A stretch of 64,000 nt of DNA from Ruminococcus sp. (GCA_020861185.1 JAJBSV010000012.1:1-64000); one strand, 5' to 3'; numbered from the stretch's first letter, positions 44,824 through 54,994 are shown. Made by a program: numbers and translations. The notes: a model not told the origin generated them from the letters alone.

Positions 44824-44853
44824 AAGCCGTTACTGCTTCTGCAATAACGGCTT
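44824..44853 (-). terminator. Terminator after tnpV
   Basis: AAGCCGTTAtTGC, loop, GCAgTAACGGCTT followed by TTACGG on the minus strand: a 13-bp stem with one mismatch at the end of the recombinase operon. Confidence 0.7.
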
Positions 44854-44880
44854 ATAGTTCTGTATACAATTTCTCCGCTG

Positions 44881-47199
<2,319 letters not shown>

Positions 47200-47263
47200 C
47201 TTCAAATATGTAGAAAAGAGATTTCATATCGTGATGAATAAGTCTTCTCCATTTTATATTACC

Positions 47264-48220
47264 CGCTGCAAGTTTGTATTTCTTGTATTGCTTGACAGCG
47301 AAGTGATCCGGCTCTCTGCTTTCAAGCTCATCAAACATGAGGTCAACGGGATTTTTGAAGCTTTCATTGTCCTCTCTGGCTTCCGAAGCATTTATCATTT
47401 CGAGCAGTGTCGTAAAGTTTTTCTCGTGTTCAGGTGCTTCGTACCAGATGTAGCCTATAAGAGCCGTGTAATAGAGCTTTTCAGCCTTTACCCAGAAATC
47501 CTCGCCGGACTTATCTCCGTCGCCTTTGGTGTTGACAATGATTGTGTTGACCAGCTTGAGGATGTCCTTTTCACTTCTTATGTAAGCAAACGGGTTGTAG
47601 TGCATCGACTTTTTGAAATTGATGGTGTTCAGTGATTTGATGACATAGCCGTTCTTTTCAAGCATCCTGCCACACTCTACTAATACTGTACCTTTCGGGT
47701 CAGTAACAACATAGGAACTGTGCGTTTGCATGAGATTTGGCTTCACGAAAAACCGTGTTTTACCTGAGCCGGAACCGCCGATGACAAGGATATTCTTGTT
47801 TCTGGCATATTTCGGTTGAGCCGGACGGCTGTTCATCGTGAGCGCTTCCGTCTGAGTAAGTATTACGTTTTTGGAGAACTCAGGGTCAATATATGGCTGG
47901 ATGTCCTCCGGCTTGCCCCAATGGGCTGAACCGTATTCCACACCCTGACGGAACTTCTTGCGGTTTTTGCCTTTCATGTAGACTGCAAGCTTGAGCAAGG
48001 CTGCTGCCGCTACTCCTACAAGTAAGTCAACAGGATTGAAGCTTGGGAGAGGATTTGCAAACGCTGTTCCAAAATTTGCGAAGCCACCTGTCAGCTTGTC
48101 CACCATTTCGGTGCCGGGTGCTGAGCGGAAGACCGCAAAAATCTTGTTTACGAAGTAGAACGCAAACACATACGGAAGATTGAGGAGTATGAGCCGTTTG
48201 AAATCTATCTTTTTACTCAT
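47264..48220 (-). pseudogene. virD4: virD4 coupling protein, 5' part (interrupted by the nested element)
   Basis: N-terminal 319 codons of a CD1115-type VirD4 protein. Two membrane helices (LILLNLPYVFAFYFVNKIFAVF and LLVGVAAAALLKLAVYM) are followed by Walker A ILVIGGSGSGKTRFFVKPN near 147 and SSYVVTDPKGTVLVECG. After KQYKKYKLAA the frame enters the inserted element and adds an unrelated tail (NIKWRRLIHHDMK...) before stopping at 47126. The 3' part is at 30839-31651. Its start overlaps the PcfB stop. VirD4 couples the relaxosome to the mating channel, so the host ICE should be transfer-deficient while interrupted. Confidence 0.92.
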
Positions 48221-48708
48221 AGATTCATCTCCCGATCCTTGCTCTTGACCTTGACCTTTTCACGTTGTTGCTTCTTAGACTGCTCCTGATGGCGGGAGAG
48301 CTTCTGAAGCAGCGAAGGCTTTTCGTTCTTTATAAGTGACTTTGCGGAAAACTCCTTGAACGCCTGAGTCATGACATCAACATCCCCTCCTTTGAAAAAG
48401 ACGAGGTAACGAGAAGGCTGACCGGCTGTGTCCTTCATGAGGGAATAGTCAATTCCGTATTTCTTCGCAGTGCGCTCGAATGACTTTATATTTCCGTCTG
48501 TCACCTCGATTTTGCTGAGGGCGGAGTTCTGTTCGACAAGATGCTTGATTGACTGCTTGCCTCGGTAAGTCTTCGGCTGAGAAGCGGTCTTCTGCGCCTT
48601 CTCGATTTCCTCAACAAACTTCTTGAGAGCTTTATTCAGCACCTCGCCGGTAACTTTTCCGCCCTTGATTGCTATTGCAACAACCTTGGTGTTTACTTCG
48701 TCCTGCAT
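48217..48708 (-). CDS. PcfB family (DUF3801) conjugation protein
   Basis: 163 residues after AAAGGAGTG. VNTKVVAIAIKGGKVTGEVLNKALKKFVEEI and FKGGDVDVMTQAFKEFS are typical of PcfB/DUF3801. In pCF10-type systems PcfB helps bring the relaxosome to the VirD4 protein. It sits immediately upstream of virD4 with a four-base overlap, as expected. The C-terminal tail is basic. Confidence 0.88.
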   Translation of the reverse strand: MQDEVNTKVVAIAIKGGKVTGEVLNKALKKFVEEIEKAQKTASQPKTYRGKQSIKHLVEQNSALSKIEVTDGNIKSFERTAKKYGIDYSLMKDTAGQPSRYLVFFKGGDVDVMTQAFKEFSAKSLIKNEKPSLLQKLSRHQEQSKKQQREKVKVKSKDREMNL

Positions 48709-48728
48709 TGGATCACTCCTTTCGTGGA

Positions 48729-48772
48729 ATTATCGGGGAGAATCCGGGTCTACGGTGGAAATCCCCGATAAT
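48729..48772. repeat. 11-bp perfect inverted repeat before pcfB
   Basis: ATTATCGGGGA, 22 bases, TCCCCGATAAT. It lies in the short gap between the replication-type gene and pcfB. It may be an mRNA hairpin, an operator or an oriT-type structure for the ICE; no T-run follows. Confidence 0.5.
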
Positions 48773-48781
48773 AGATAATAA

Positions 48782-49636
48782 TCATGGCAACACCTCCTTC
48801 CTTGAGTCACCATAGAGGTCATGATTCACAAGTGCTGAATAGTAATTGTCCATAGTCAACGAGGCGTTATACAGTGTCGTGAGCATATATGCCCGGATAT
48901 TTCGGATGTCTGACGGGCATTCATCCATCGTCTGAAAGACGTACTCAATATGCCTGCTGTCTAACTTCAAGAGACGAGATTTAACCACCTCTTGTGGCAT
49001 ATCCTCGCCGTTTATGCGGATAGTCTGGCGGGTAGAACAGATTGCATCCAGCATAATCTCAACCATCTCATTTGCACGGTCGATGTCGAAATGCTTATCC
49101 TGAGCAAGCGTCTCAAGCTCAAGATTATCCCGAATAATCTCCCTGTATCGCTTCCTCTCTTTCATCCCATCCATCCTATCAAGATTGATAGATTGATTGT
49201 TGCTTACTTGGTCATTGATTCCATCAGTAATTACTTGATTAGTATTTATTTGTGCGGGATTATCCTTGTGTGGGTTGTCCACATCTGAATTATCCACATC
49301 GGGATTTTCCATGTGTGGATTGCCCATGTCTGGCAAGTCCGCTTGTGGCTCCTCGTAGATTTCAAAAACCATGTTGCCGAGTCTGCCTTTTTCGTCCCGT
49401 TCACGATGACGAATGAGATAGCCGGTTTCTTCAAGCTCACGAAGTGCTGAAAGGATTGCATCGGGTCCCTCTTTGCAGATTGCGGAGAGTCCTCTGGTTG
49501 AGAATCGCCAACCGTCATTGAACGAGAGCATTTTCGATAACAATCCTACAGACTTCAAGGATAACCTCTTGTCCCGCAGATGGTAATTTGACATGACAGT
49601 GTATCCACGTCTCCTGTTCACACGATAGACAGCCAT
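48782..49636 (-). CDS. Replication initiator-like HTH protein (RepA_N/DUF6017 type)
   Basis: 284 residues. Begins MAVYRVNRRRGYTVMSNYHLRDKRLSLKSVGLLSKMLSFNDGWRFSTRGLSAICKEGPDAILSALRELEETGYLI, a winged-helix domain as in RepA_N-type and DnaD-like replication proteins. A variable asparagine-rich linker (NPHMENPDVDNSDVDNPHKDNPAQ, encoded by short imperfect repeats) leads to a helical C-terminal DUF6017-like domain. It may start replication of the excised ICE circle. GAGGAGG precedes the ATG. Confidence 0.8.
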   Translation of the reverse strand: MAVYRVNRRRGYTVMSNYHLRDKRLSLKSVGLLSKMLSFNDGWRFSTRGLSAICKEGPDAILSALRELEETGYLIRHRERDEKGRLGNMVFEIYEEPQADLPDMGNPHMENPDVDNSDVDNPHKDNPAQINTNQVITDGINDQVSNNQSINLDRMDGMKERKRYREIIRDNLELETLAQDKHFDIDRANEMVEIMLDAICSTRQTIRINGEDMPQEVVKSRLLKLDSRHIEYVFQTMDECPSDIRNIRAYMLTTLYNASLTMDNYYSALVNHDLYGDSRKEVLP

Positions 49637-49639
49637 GCT

Positions 49640-49849
49640 TCAAGCCTCCTCTGTCTGATTGCGTAATGTAGACAACTCGCAGACGGAGTAAGGGCATTTT
49701 TCAAATACACACGACTGGTCTTTCCAAAACGGACGGTTGAACCGGCAGGTGCGGCATTCGGGGATAATGCCATCATAGCCGCTGTCAAATTTCGAGTACG
49801 GCGATTCTTTCATCATCGCCTCGAATGCGATGAAGCTTTCGTTTTTCAT
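49640..49849 (-). CDS. Small cysteine-containing ICE protein, first gene of the conjugation operon
   Basis: 69 residues from the ATG after AGGAGG (tracked start 23 codons upstream). Four cysteines in CRTCRFNRPFWKDQSCVFEKCPYSVC suggest metal binding. It precedes the replication-type gene with a four-base gap and opens the leftward conjugation operon. Function unknown. Confidence 0.65.
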   Translation of the reverse strand: MKNESFIAFEAMMKESPYSKFDSGYDGIIPECRTCRFNRPFWKDQSCVFEKCPYSVCELSTLRNQTEEA

Positions 49850-49882
49850 TTTGTTTCCTCCTGTTGATTTGATTTTGAAATA

Positions 49883-49926
49883 AAAAAGCCCCGCTAATGG
49901 GTTTGCGGCTGCAAGCAATGGCGGGG
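49883..49926 (-). promoter_or_regulatory. Terminator-like hairpin in the leader of the conjugation operon
   Basis: On the minus strand CCCCGC..GCGGGGCTTTTTTATTTC, with an internal TTGC..GCAA stem, located 35 bases before the first start codon. It is a second case in this window of a terminator immediately upstream of a first gene, suggesting attenuation of conjugation transcription. Confidence 0.6.
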
Positions 49927-49958
49927 TGGTGTTAAACTTTTCTTTTGAGAATAAAGTC

Positions 49959-49987
49959 TTGATTTATGCGTGACTGTGTGGTATAAT
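49959..49987 (+). promoter_or_regulatory. Promoter of the Rpn locus
   Basis: TTGATT at 49959, a 17-base spacer and TATAAT at 49982. It is divergent from the conjugation operon. The leader is only about 30 bases. Confidence 0.75.
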
Positions 49988-50021
49988 ATATTCACAGTAA
50001 GGTAAGATTGGGGTTGTAGCG

Positions 50022-50954
50022 ATGGGCAAGCCAGATACCGCTACAAGAGAATATATTAACGATTCACAGATTTTTGCGGATGTTTTTAATTACTACGCTT
50101 TCGGCGGTAAGAAAGTCGTCGAGCCGAGTAATCTTGAAGAACTTGATACATCGGCACTTCTCACCGTTTTCGGAAAAGATGGCGACGAGGAGACGATTCA
50201 GAGATACCGTGATGCACTGAAAATTGCAACTCTCATGGCGGATGACAATGCGGCATATGTTATCTTTGGAATCGAAGCTCAGACTCATATAGATTATGGA
50301 ATGCCAATTCGTACTTTCCTATATGATGGTCTTCAGTACGATAGTCAGGCAAGAAAAATAAAGACTGCTCATATGGACGCAGGAGACAAATACAGCAAGG
50401 ACGAATTCGTGTCCGGACTATACAAGAGCGATAAGATTCTTCCAGTAGTTACGGTAGTAATCTACTTTGGTGCAAAGCCTTGGGACGGCGCAACAAAGTT
50501 AAGTGATTTGTACGAGTGCAAATACAGGGAACTCATCGACTTGGCACCCGACTACAATATGCACCTGATAGAACCCGCAAGAATGACTGATGAGGATTTT
50601 GAGAAGTTCTCAACGAGCATGGGCAAGGTTCTGAAATTCATGAAGAACTCCGCAGACAAAGTTGGAATGCAGGAGTTGATGGAGACAGATGATGCTTACA
50701 AGAGCATTGATAGAAAAGCAGCCAGAGTGCTGAAAGAGTGTGCGAATATTTCGCTTGATATTGATTCTGATGAGGAGGTAATTGATATGTGCAAAGCATG
50801 GAGTGATGCTCAAAAGGATTCGGCTGTCTATGCTGTGATAGAAGCCTTACATGGAATAAACCTGTCTGATAGCGAAATACTAAAAAAGATTATTGAACAA
50901 TTTCAGATAGATGAGAAAGAGGCTGAGTCATATCTGACTAAGATGAGTGCTTAG
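50022..50954 (+). CDS. Rpn family PD-(D/E)XK nuclease/transposase-like protein (full-length form)
   Basis: 310 residues. ANDSQIFADVFNYYAFGGKKVV and YVIFGIEAQTHIDYGMPIRTFLYDGLQYDSQ form the nuclease core, with E and Q of GIEAQT at the catalytic strand, as in the Rpn/PDDEXK_2 family. The helical C-terminus follows. Within the gene an AGGAGG stands eight bases before an in-frame ATG at 50787, so a 55-residue C-terminal protein is probably made as well. In E. coli, Rpn nucleases are anti-phage toxins restrained by such intragenic small forms. Two further stand-alone copies of the C-terminal module follow in the same frame. Confidence 0.85.
   Translation: MGKPDTATREYINDSQIFADVFNYYAFGGKKVVEPSNLEELDTSALLTVFGKDGDEETIQRYRDALKIATLMADDNAAYVIFGIEAQTHIDYGMPIRTFLYDGLQYDSQARKIKTAHMDAGDKYSKDEFVSGLYKSDKILPVVTVVIYFGAKPWDGATKLSDLYECKYRELIDLAPDYNMHLIEPARMTDEDFEKFSTSMGKVLKFMKNSADKVGMQELMETDDAYKSIDRKAARVLKECANISLDIDSDEEVIDMCKAWSDAQKDSAVYAVIEALHGINLSDSEILKKIIEQFQIDEKEAESYLTKMSA
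50787..50954 (+). CDS. Intragenic small Rpn form (internal start)
   Basis: 55 residues, MCKAWSDAQKDSAVYAVIEALHGINLSDSEILKKIIEQFQIDEKEAESYLTKMSA, in frame with the full-length gene. Evidence is the internal site GAGGAGG at 50772-50778, spaced eight bases from the ATG, stronger than the ribosome site of the long form. The C-terminal helices should bind the matching part of the nuclease. By analogy to E. coli RpnS it would act as antitoxin; not demonstrated here. Confidence 0.65.
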   Translation: MCKAWSDAQKDSAVYAVIEALHGINLSDSEILKKIIEQFQIDEKEAESYLTKMSA

Positions 50955-50972
50955 TCCTTAGAGGTAACAGAT

Positions 50973-51152
50973 ATGTGCAAAGCATGGAGTGATGCTCAGA
51001 AAGATGCTGAAAGAAATGGAGCAATTTTAGGGACAATAGACGCATGGCGTGAAGTTCAGATTTCTGAAATTGAAATCAAGAACAAAATCATGGCTAAGTA
51101 CAATCTTACCGAAAAGGAAGCTGCAGAGTATATGCTCAAAAAGAGTGCTTAA
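50973..51152 (+). CDS. Stand-alone copy of the Rpn C-terminal module
   Basis: 59 residues, absent from the ORF track because of length. MCKAWSDAQKDAERNGAILGTIDAWREVQISEIEIKNKIMAKYNLTEKEAAEYMLKKSA repeats the start MCKAWSDAQKD and the end EA..YxxKxSA of the intragenic form. GAGG lies eight bases before the ATG. The DNA around the start (gatATGTGCAAAGCATGGAGTGATGCTCA) is nearly identical to 50784-50812, so it arose by tandem duplication. Likely a second, diverged small inhibitor. Confidence 0.75.
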   Translation: MCKAWSDAQKDAERNGAILGTIDAWREVQISEIEIKNKIMAKYNLTEKEAAEYMLKKSA

Positions 51153-51173
51153 CCCTTTGGAGGTTATGACGAA

Positions 51174-51410
51174 ATGTGCAAAGTAGCAGAAGATCTTTAT
51201 AGCAAAGGTAAAGAACAAGGTATCGAGCAAGGTATCGAGCAAGGTATTGAGCAAGGTATTGAGCAAGGTATTGAGCAAGGTAAGCTCGAAAATGCCAAAG
51301 CCATGGCGATTAGTTTACACGCATCTGGTGTAGCCGAAGATTTGATTGCTAAGGCTGCAAACGTCAGCGTCGAACTTGTTAGAAAGTGGCTTGGTTTGGC
51401 TTCGGCATAA
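51174..51410 (+). CDS. Second Rpn C-terminal-like small protein with EQGI repeats
   Basis: 78 residues after GGAGG. MCKVAEDLYSKGKEQGIEQGIEQG... then KLENAKAMAISLHASGVAEDLIAKAANVSVELVRKWLGLASA. The EQGI repeats and the closing helix-turn helix (AKAANVSVELVRKWLG) are the usual end of full-length Rpn/PDDEXK_2 proteins. It is therefore a C-terminal module without its nuclease, in the same frame as its two upstream relatives. A terminator follows. Confidence 0.75.
   Translation: MCKVAEDLYSKGKEQGIEQGIEQGIEQGIEQGIEQGKLENAKAMAISLHASGVAEDLIAKAANVSVELVRKWLGLASA
51213..51284 (+). repeat. Six-unit 12-bp coding repeat (EQGI)
   Basis: GAGCAAGGTATT and close variants repeated six times in tandem, in frame, encoding Glu-Gln-Gly-Ile. 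Such a tract can change copy number by slippage without breaking the frame. Confidence 0.9.
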
Positions 51411-51435
51411 AACAGCTGCGCCCAAATAAGAAAAT

Positions 51436-51496
51436 AGCCCAGACGGTTATATCTCACTGCGAAAGCAGTCTGTAGTAACTGTCCGGGCTTCTTTTT
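51436..51496 (+). terminator. Terminator of the Rpn locus
   Basis: AGCCCAGACGGTTA...TAACTGTCCGGGCT then TCTTTTTG: a long stem with small interruptions and a T-run. Confidence 0.7.
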
Positions 51497-51506
51497 GTCT
51501 CTGAAC

Positions 51507-52130
51507 TCAATCTTGTCCACTCAACTTCTCAATCCTCTGCTTCTCATGAAATCCGCTGAAAAGAGCCAGATGCTTCCATGTCTTGCGGTCGATGTTGCAG
51601 CAGTACGGAGAGACAAGAAAATCGATGAAGCAGGGCTTTGGGATCAGGTATTTCTTGGATATGTAAAATGACTTGACACGCTTGTCCTTGCACCAGTTGC
51701 GGATTGCCGAATCGCTGTAGCCGGTGAACTCTGTTACATCAGAAACTGTGAGAACGTCGTCATACTCGGTCAGCTCATTCTCTATGTATTCATGAAAAGC
51801 TTCTCTTTCATCACTTGTCAGAATACAAAGCGTTTTAATCCTGAAGCTCTTGGGCTTGTGGCGGATGGGACGACCGCTATACCAATCCCTTGGCGCACGG
51901 TATTCGTCAGGATGAACCTCTCTGTCTATCAGATAGAAGATAATGTCATCCATTCTTATCGTGAAACGGTGTGTCAGATTGCCGTTGTCTTTGCATGGAA
52001 CCTTTCCGCTTTCAAGAAGATAAAGAGCTGTTGACTTGCTAATATGTGCAATCCGATAGAACTGATCTTTTGAAACTGTTTCGGGATATTCATCCCGAAT
52101 CGAGGAGAAGTATTGAAAATCAAACTTCAT
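51507..52130 (-). CDS. DNA-binding HTH protein next to the attachment site, excisionase/regulator-like
   Basis: 207 residues from the ATG at 52130; the tracked ORF extends 61 codons further through the operator region and is rejected. ETVSKDQFYRIAHISKSTALYLLESGKVPCKDNG is an AlpA/excisionase-type HTH about residues 15-50. A second HTH (VLTVSDVTEFTGYSDSAIRNWCKDKRVKSFYISKKYLIPKPCFIDFL) lies near 140-185. Two DNA-binding domains and the position 330 bases from the tRNA junction fit a role in excision control. An inverted repeat directly upstream may be its operator. Confidence 0.7.
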   Translation of the reverse strand: MKFDFQYFSSIRDEYPETVSKDQFYRIAHISKSTALYLLESGKVPCKDNGNLTHRFTIRMDDIIFYLIDREVHPDEYRAPRDWYSGRPIRHKPKSFRIKTLCILTSDEREAFHEYIENELTEYDDVLTVSDVTEFTGYSDSAIRNWCKDKRVKSFYISKKYLIPKPCFIDFLVSPYCCNIDRKTWKHLALFSGFHEKQRIEKLSGQD

Positions 52131-52132
52131 GG

Positions 52133-52181
52133 AGATAACCACCTTATCTTTGTTAGAATATGGCATAAGTAGGTGGTATCT
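52133..52181. promoter_or_regulatory. Inverted-repeat operator upstream of the excisionase-like gene
   Basis: AGATAACCACCTTAT and ATAAGTAGGTGGTATCT face each other 17 bases apart, starting three bases before the ATG. The ACCACCT core in both arms suggests paired protein sites. The rest of 52182-52459 is pyrimidine-rich with no gene or clear motif. Confidence 0.55.
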
Positions 52182-52459
52182 GTCTCTTATACTGTGCTTT
52201 TTTCTCTCCAATTTCTGAGGGTATCCTCGCAAAGTAACTTCGCAAGTGCCTTTCTGTTCTCTCCTAATTCTCTCTTTTTTGCAAAAAATCTCGCTTTTTT
52301 GACCTGAAACCAAGACCTTCGAACTTTCCTTTATCTAAGCGGTTTTATGGGCTTTTTGAGTCTCTGAACTACGAAAAATCCAGATTTGATGCGGTTTTTA
52401 AGCTCCTTTATCTTCTTCTGAAATCTTTTAATTTCCTTTAACTTCCGGATTTGATACTT

Positions 52460-52520
52460 GACTCGAAATCGTTTGGCGGACTGAATCCGCCCGTGGGTTC
52501 GAATCCCACCCGCTCCGCCA
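52460..52520 (+). tRNA. tRNA-Ser(CGA) 3' fragment, right attachment site of the ICE
   Basis: From the anticodon loop on: CTCGAAA (anticodon CGA), the long variable arm GGCGG/CCGCC that marks serine tRNAs, the T arm GTGGG-TTCGAAT-CCCAC, and the acceptor end CCGCTCC-G-CCA. The sequence to the left does not form the 5' half (no GGAGCGG, and the anticodon stem pairs for only about three bases). The ICE therefore appears inserted at or near the anticodon loop, leaving this half at its right end; the intact gene should lie at the left end. Its terminator follows directly. Confidence 0.85.
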
Positions 52521-52526
52521 ATGAAA

Positions 52527-52556
52527 AAGGGCATCCCTTCGGGGTGCCCTTTTTGC
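52527..52556 (+). terminator. tRNA-Ser terminator
   Basis: AAGGGCATCCC, loop TTC, GGGGTGCCCTT then TTTTG, seven bases after the tRNA CCA. Confidence 0.85.
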
Positions 52557-52606
52557 CACAAACGCCGGTGCTCACCATCCAATGAGCACCGGCATTTTTG
52601 TTTTTT

Positions 52607-53119
52607 TCAGATTCTCTCAACCGTCTCCGCAACCGCCTTCCTCGAGGAGTGGTTCTGCGAAGGCTCGGCGTTTTCGTCGGCATAGCCGAGGTTCAGCAGG
52701 CACAGCACTTCCTCGTTCTCGGGGAGGTTGAAGGCGACTTTGACCTCGTCCGGGTCGATGAGGTTCAGCCACGTCGAGTCGACACCGACGTTCTTCGCGG
52801 CGAGCATCATGTGGGTCGTGACGATTGACGCATCCTCGATGCCCGAGTCGCGCTTGCCACCGGGATAGGTGAAGACGTTGTTCTTATCGAACGCCACAAT
52901 CAGCACGATTCCGGCATTATAACGGCAACGGGTGAGCTTGTCGATTTTTGCGAGACCCTCCGCCGACTCGACGACGTAAATCCTCTGCTCCTGCAAATTC
53001 TTCGCCGTCGGGGCAAGCCTCCCGGCTTCCAGAATCTCTGCGAGCGCATCCAGCTCTACTTTTCTTCCGTCGTAGCTACGGCAGGAATATCTCTCTTTAA
53101 CAACTTTCATGAATTCCAT
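52607..53119 (-). CDS. Nitroreductase family protein
   Basis: 170 residues from MEFMKVVKERYSCRSYDGRKVE, after AAAGGAG (the tracked start is 16 codons upstream). The ERYSCRSY start and APTAKNLQEQRIYVV are the FMN-binding features of small NADPH nitroreductase-like flavoproteins. GVDSTWLNLIDPDEVKVAFNLPENEEVLCLLNLGYAD is the expected C-terminal half. First chromosomal gene beside the ICE; cytosolic oxidoreductase of unknown substrate. Confidence 0.9.
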   Translation of the reverse strand: MEFMKVVKERYSCRSYDGRKVELDALAEILEAGRLAPTAKNLQEQRIYVVESAEGLAKIDKLTRCRYNAGIVLIVAFDKNNVFTYPGGKRDSGIEDASIVTTHMMLAAKNVGVDSTWLNLIDPDEVKVAFNLPENEEVLCLLNLGYADENAEPSQNHSSRKAVAETVERI

Positions 53120-53132
53120 AGTAAATCTCCTT

Positions 53133-54089
53133 TCAGATTCTGAACGTAGCCGCATTCCACATCTCACAGCCTCTTTCTTCTATCAGCTCGAAGCCGCGGG
53201 ATTTCATCACTTCAAAAACCTCGTCTTTTCTATTGTCGATGATTCCCGAGAGGATAAGGGTGCCGCCCGGGGCGATGAGCTCCCTGAAGACGTCCGCCAT
53301 CGCAATCAGCACGTCGGCGACGATATTGGCGGTAACGAGGGTATAGCCGCCGTCACGGGAAATCTTCCCGACCAGTCCCCTGTCGGTCGTGACATCGCCG
53401 CAAAGGGCGATGTATTTTTCGTCGGGGATGCCGTTCTTGCGGGCGTTTTCGTGAGAGGTCTTTGCGGCGTCGGCGGAAATGTCAACAGCCGTGGCGGACT
53501 CGGCTCCCAGAAGCATCGCCGCAATCGAGATGATTCCGCTCCCTGCTCCCAAGTCACAGACGGTGTCGCCGGATTTAACGTACTTCTCTAATAGCTCGAG
53601 GCAAAGGCGGGTCGTATGGTGCCGACCGGTGCCGAACCTGTTTTCGGGGTCGAGGGTCAGGTTCACCCTGCCGGTGTTCTCGGGGACTTCCTCCCACGAC
53701 GGCGTGATGACGAGCTTCTCGCCCACCTCCATCGGCTTCCAGAACCGCTTCCAGCTGTTCGCCCAGTCCTCATCCGCAACGGTTCCGAACTTCATCTCAA
53801 GGCTCCCAACGTCATCTCTCGATTTGAGACTATCTACCGCTCCCCTGACCGATTCAAGAGCCGTCGGGTCGTCCTTGTCGAGATAGACGGTGACAAAGGT
53901 GTCCTTCCCGCAAAGCTCCCAGACCTCCTCGCCGATATAATCCCAAGAAGCGTTCTTGTTGCGCTCAAATTCGCGAATATCCTCCGGGTCGTTAATCATC
54001 AGCCCGTCAATCCCCGCCGCAATCAGCGCATCCGACAAAGCCTCCATGCCCGTGTGCTCGGTGTATATTTTAACTTCAGTCCATTCCAA
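53133..54089 (-). CDS. prmA: Ribosomal protein L11 methyltransferase
   Basis: 318 residues from a TTG (LEWTEVKIYTEHTGMEALSDALIAAGIDGLMI) behind GGGAGG; the tracked start lies 26 codons upstream. Rossmann motif VCDLGAGSGIISIAAMLLGA binds AdoMet; LDPENRFGTGRHHTTRLCLELLE and VTANIVADVLI are PrmA signatures. The N-terminal substrate-recognition domain recruits L11. Downstream is the nitroreductase gene. Confidence 0.93.
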   Translation of the reverse strand: MEWTEVKIYTEHTGMEALSDALIAAGIDGLMINDPEDIREFERNKNASWDYIGEEVWELCGKDTFVTVYLDKDDPTALESVRGAVDSLKSRDDVGSLEMKFGTVADEDWANSWKRFWKPMEVGEKLVITPSWEEVPENTGRVNLTLDPENRFGTGRHHTTRLCLELLEKYVKSGDTVCDLGAGSGIISIAAMLLGAESATAVDISADAAKTSHENARKNGIPDEKYIALCGDVTTDRGLVGKISRDGGYTLVTANIVADVLIAMADVFRELIAPGGTLILSGIIDNRKDEVFEVMKSRGFELIEERGCEMWNAATFRI

Positions 54090-54171
54090 AACGTTTGCCT
54101 CCCAATTTTTGATGAGAAAAGTATAGCATGTTTTTGGGGAGAATGCAAGCGTTACGCCTACCTTCACAAAA

Positions 54172-54242
54172 TGTAGGGGCGGATATCATCCGCCCGAACA
54201 ACGTTGCGGTTACCATGCGGGCGGATAATATCCGCCCCTACA
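54172..54242. repeat. Intergenic palindromic repeat (REP-like)
   Basis: TGTAGGGGCGGATATCATCCGCCCG, 21 bases, CGGGCGGATAATATCCGCCCCTACA. Nearly perfect 25-bp arms, each itself palindromic (GGCGGAT..ATCCGCC). It looks like a dispersed REP or miniature palindromic element; no other copy is in this window. Confidence 0.75.
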
Positions 54243-54246
54243 AAAA

Positions 54247-54270
54247 AGCCTCCCCTGAAACGGGGAGGTT
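54247..54270 (-). terminator. Terminator of the ECF S-component gene
   Basis: On the minus strand CCTCCCC, loop, GGGGAGG then CTTTTTTG, directly after the stop. Confidence 0.8.
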
Positions 54271-54274
54271 AAAC

Positions 54275-54994
54275 TTACAAATTTCCGAGCTTATACTCAA
54301 TATACAGCACAAACGCCGCTATTGTCAGGACTGCGAACGCCGCTATGCCGACAATCGTCTTCGGGTTTACTTTCTTCCCCTCTCCCTTCGGAGGGAGCTC
54401 GGGGTTCAGGACGCTTGAAAGTCCGGTGTGACGAAGCGGAACTCTCAGTGCGAGATAGAGCGGCACCGAAACCGCAACCGCTATCACTGCGTTTACGGAA
54501 GAAGTGATAAGATTTGTCACAGTTGCGGTTACAGCCGTCTGAACCTCATAGCCGAGGATAATCTGGCTGAGGTAGGTCTTCGCGAGATAGAGGATTATAT
54601 AGGTGATTTGTCCCAGAATGCCGCTGATGAGAACGCCGGTGGTCTTGCCGAGGGCTGTACCCTTGTGACGTGTGCGGAAGTAGGACGCGAGCTCTCCGCA
54701 GATATAGCCCATCGCAAATTTCGACAGGAACGTGAAAGGCGCCGAGAAGATGTAGACGGGGTCGAGAAGGTCATATAGCCCCGCACCGATTCCGGATGCC
54801 AAGCCTCCGCCGAAGCCGCCGAGGAGAAGTCCCGACAAGAGGCACATCGAGTTGCCGAAGTGGATTCGGGTGATGAGCACGCCGTTCGGAATCTTTATCT
54901 GCAAATAGTTTCCGACAAAGCAGAGCGCCGCCATCATGCCGACCGACACCATAAAGTACAGTTTGTCATTTCTGGATTTAGCATTGGTATTCAT
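54275..54994 (-). CDS. ECF transporter S component (vitamin uptake)
   Basis: 239 residues after AAAGGGAGG. About six membrane helices, with the S-component pattern MVSVGMMAALCFVGNYLQIKIP and HFGNSMCLLSGLLLGGFGGGLASGIGAGLYDLLDPVY (the folate/pyrimidine-type subgroup). It captures a vitamin-like substrate and docks on a shared ECF energising module. The substrate cannot be fixed from sequence. The C-terminal loop carries NPELPPKGEGKK before a last helix. Confidence 0.85.
   Translation of the reverse strand: MNTNAKSRNDKLYFMVSVGMMAALCFVGNYLQIKIPNGVLITRIHFGNSMCLLSGLLLGGFGGGLASGIGAGLYDLLDPVYIFSAPFTFLSKFAMGYICGELASYFRTRHKGTALGKTTGVLISGILGQITYIILYLAKTYLSQIILGYEVQTAVTATVTNLITSSVNAVIAVAVSVPLYLALRVPLRHTGLSSVLNPELPPKGEGKKVNPKTIVGIAAFAVLTIAAFVLYIEYKLGNL

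Noticed and set aside
51213-51284. Possible CRISPR-like short repeats
   Set aside because: Twelve-base units without spacers, in frame, encoding EQGI; a coding repeat, not an array.
54172-54242. Palindrome as a riboswitch or second terminator for prmA
   Set aside because: Long symmetrical arms without a T-run, upstream of prmA rather than downstream; a dispersed palindromic repeat is more likely.
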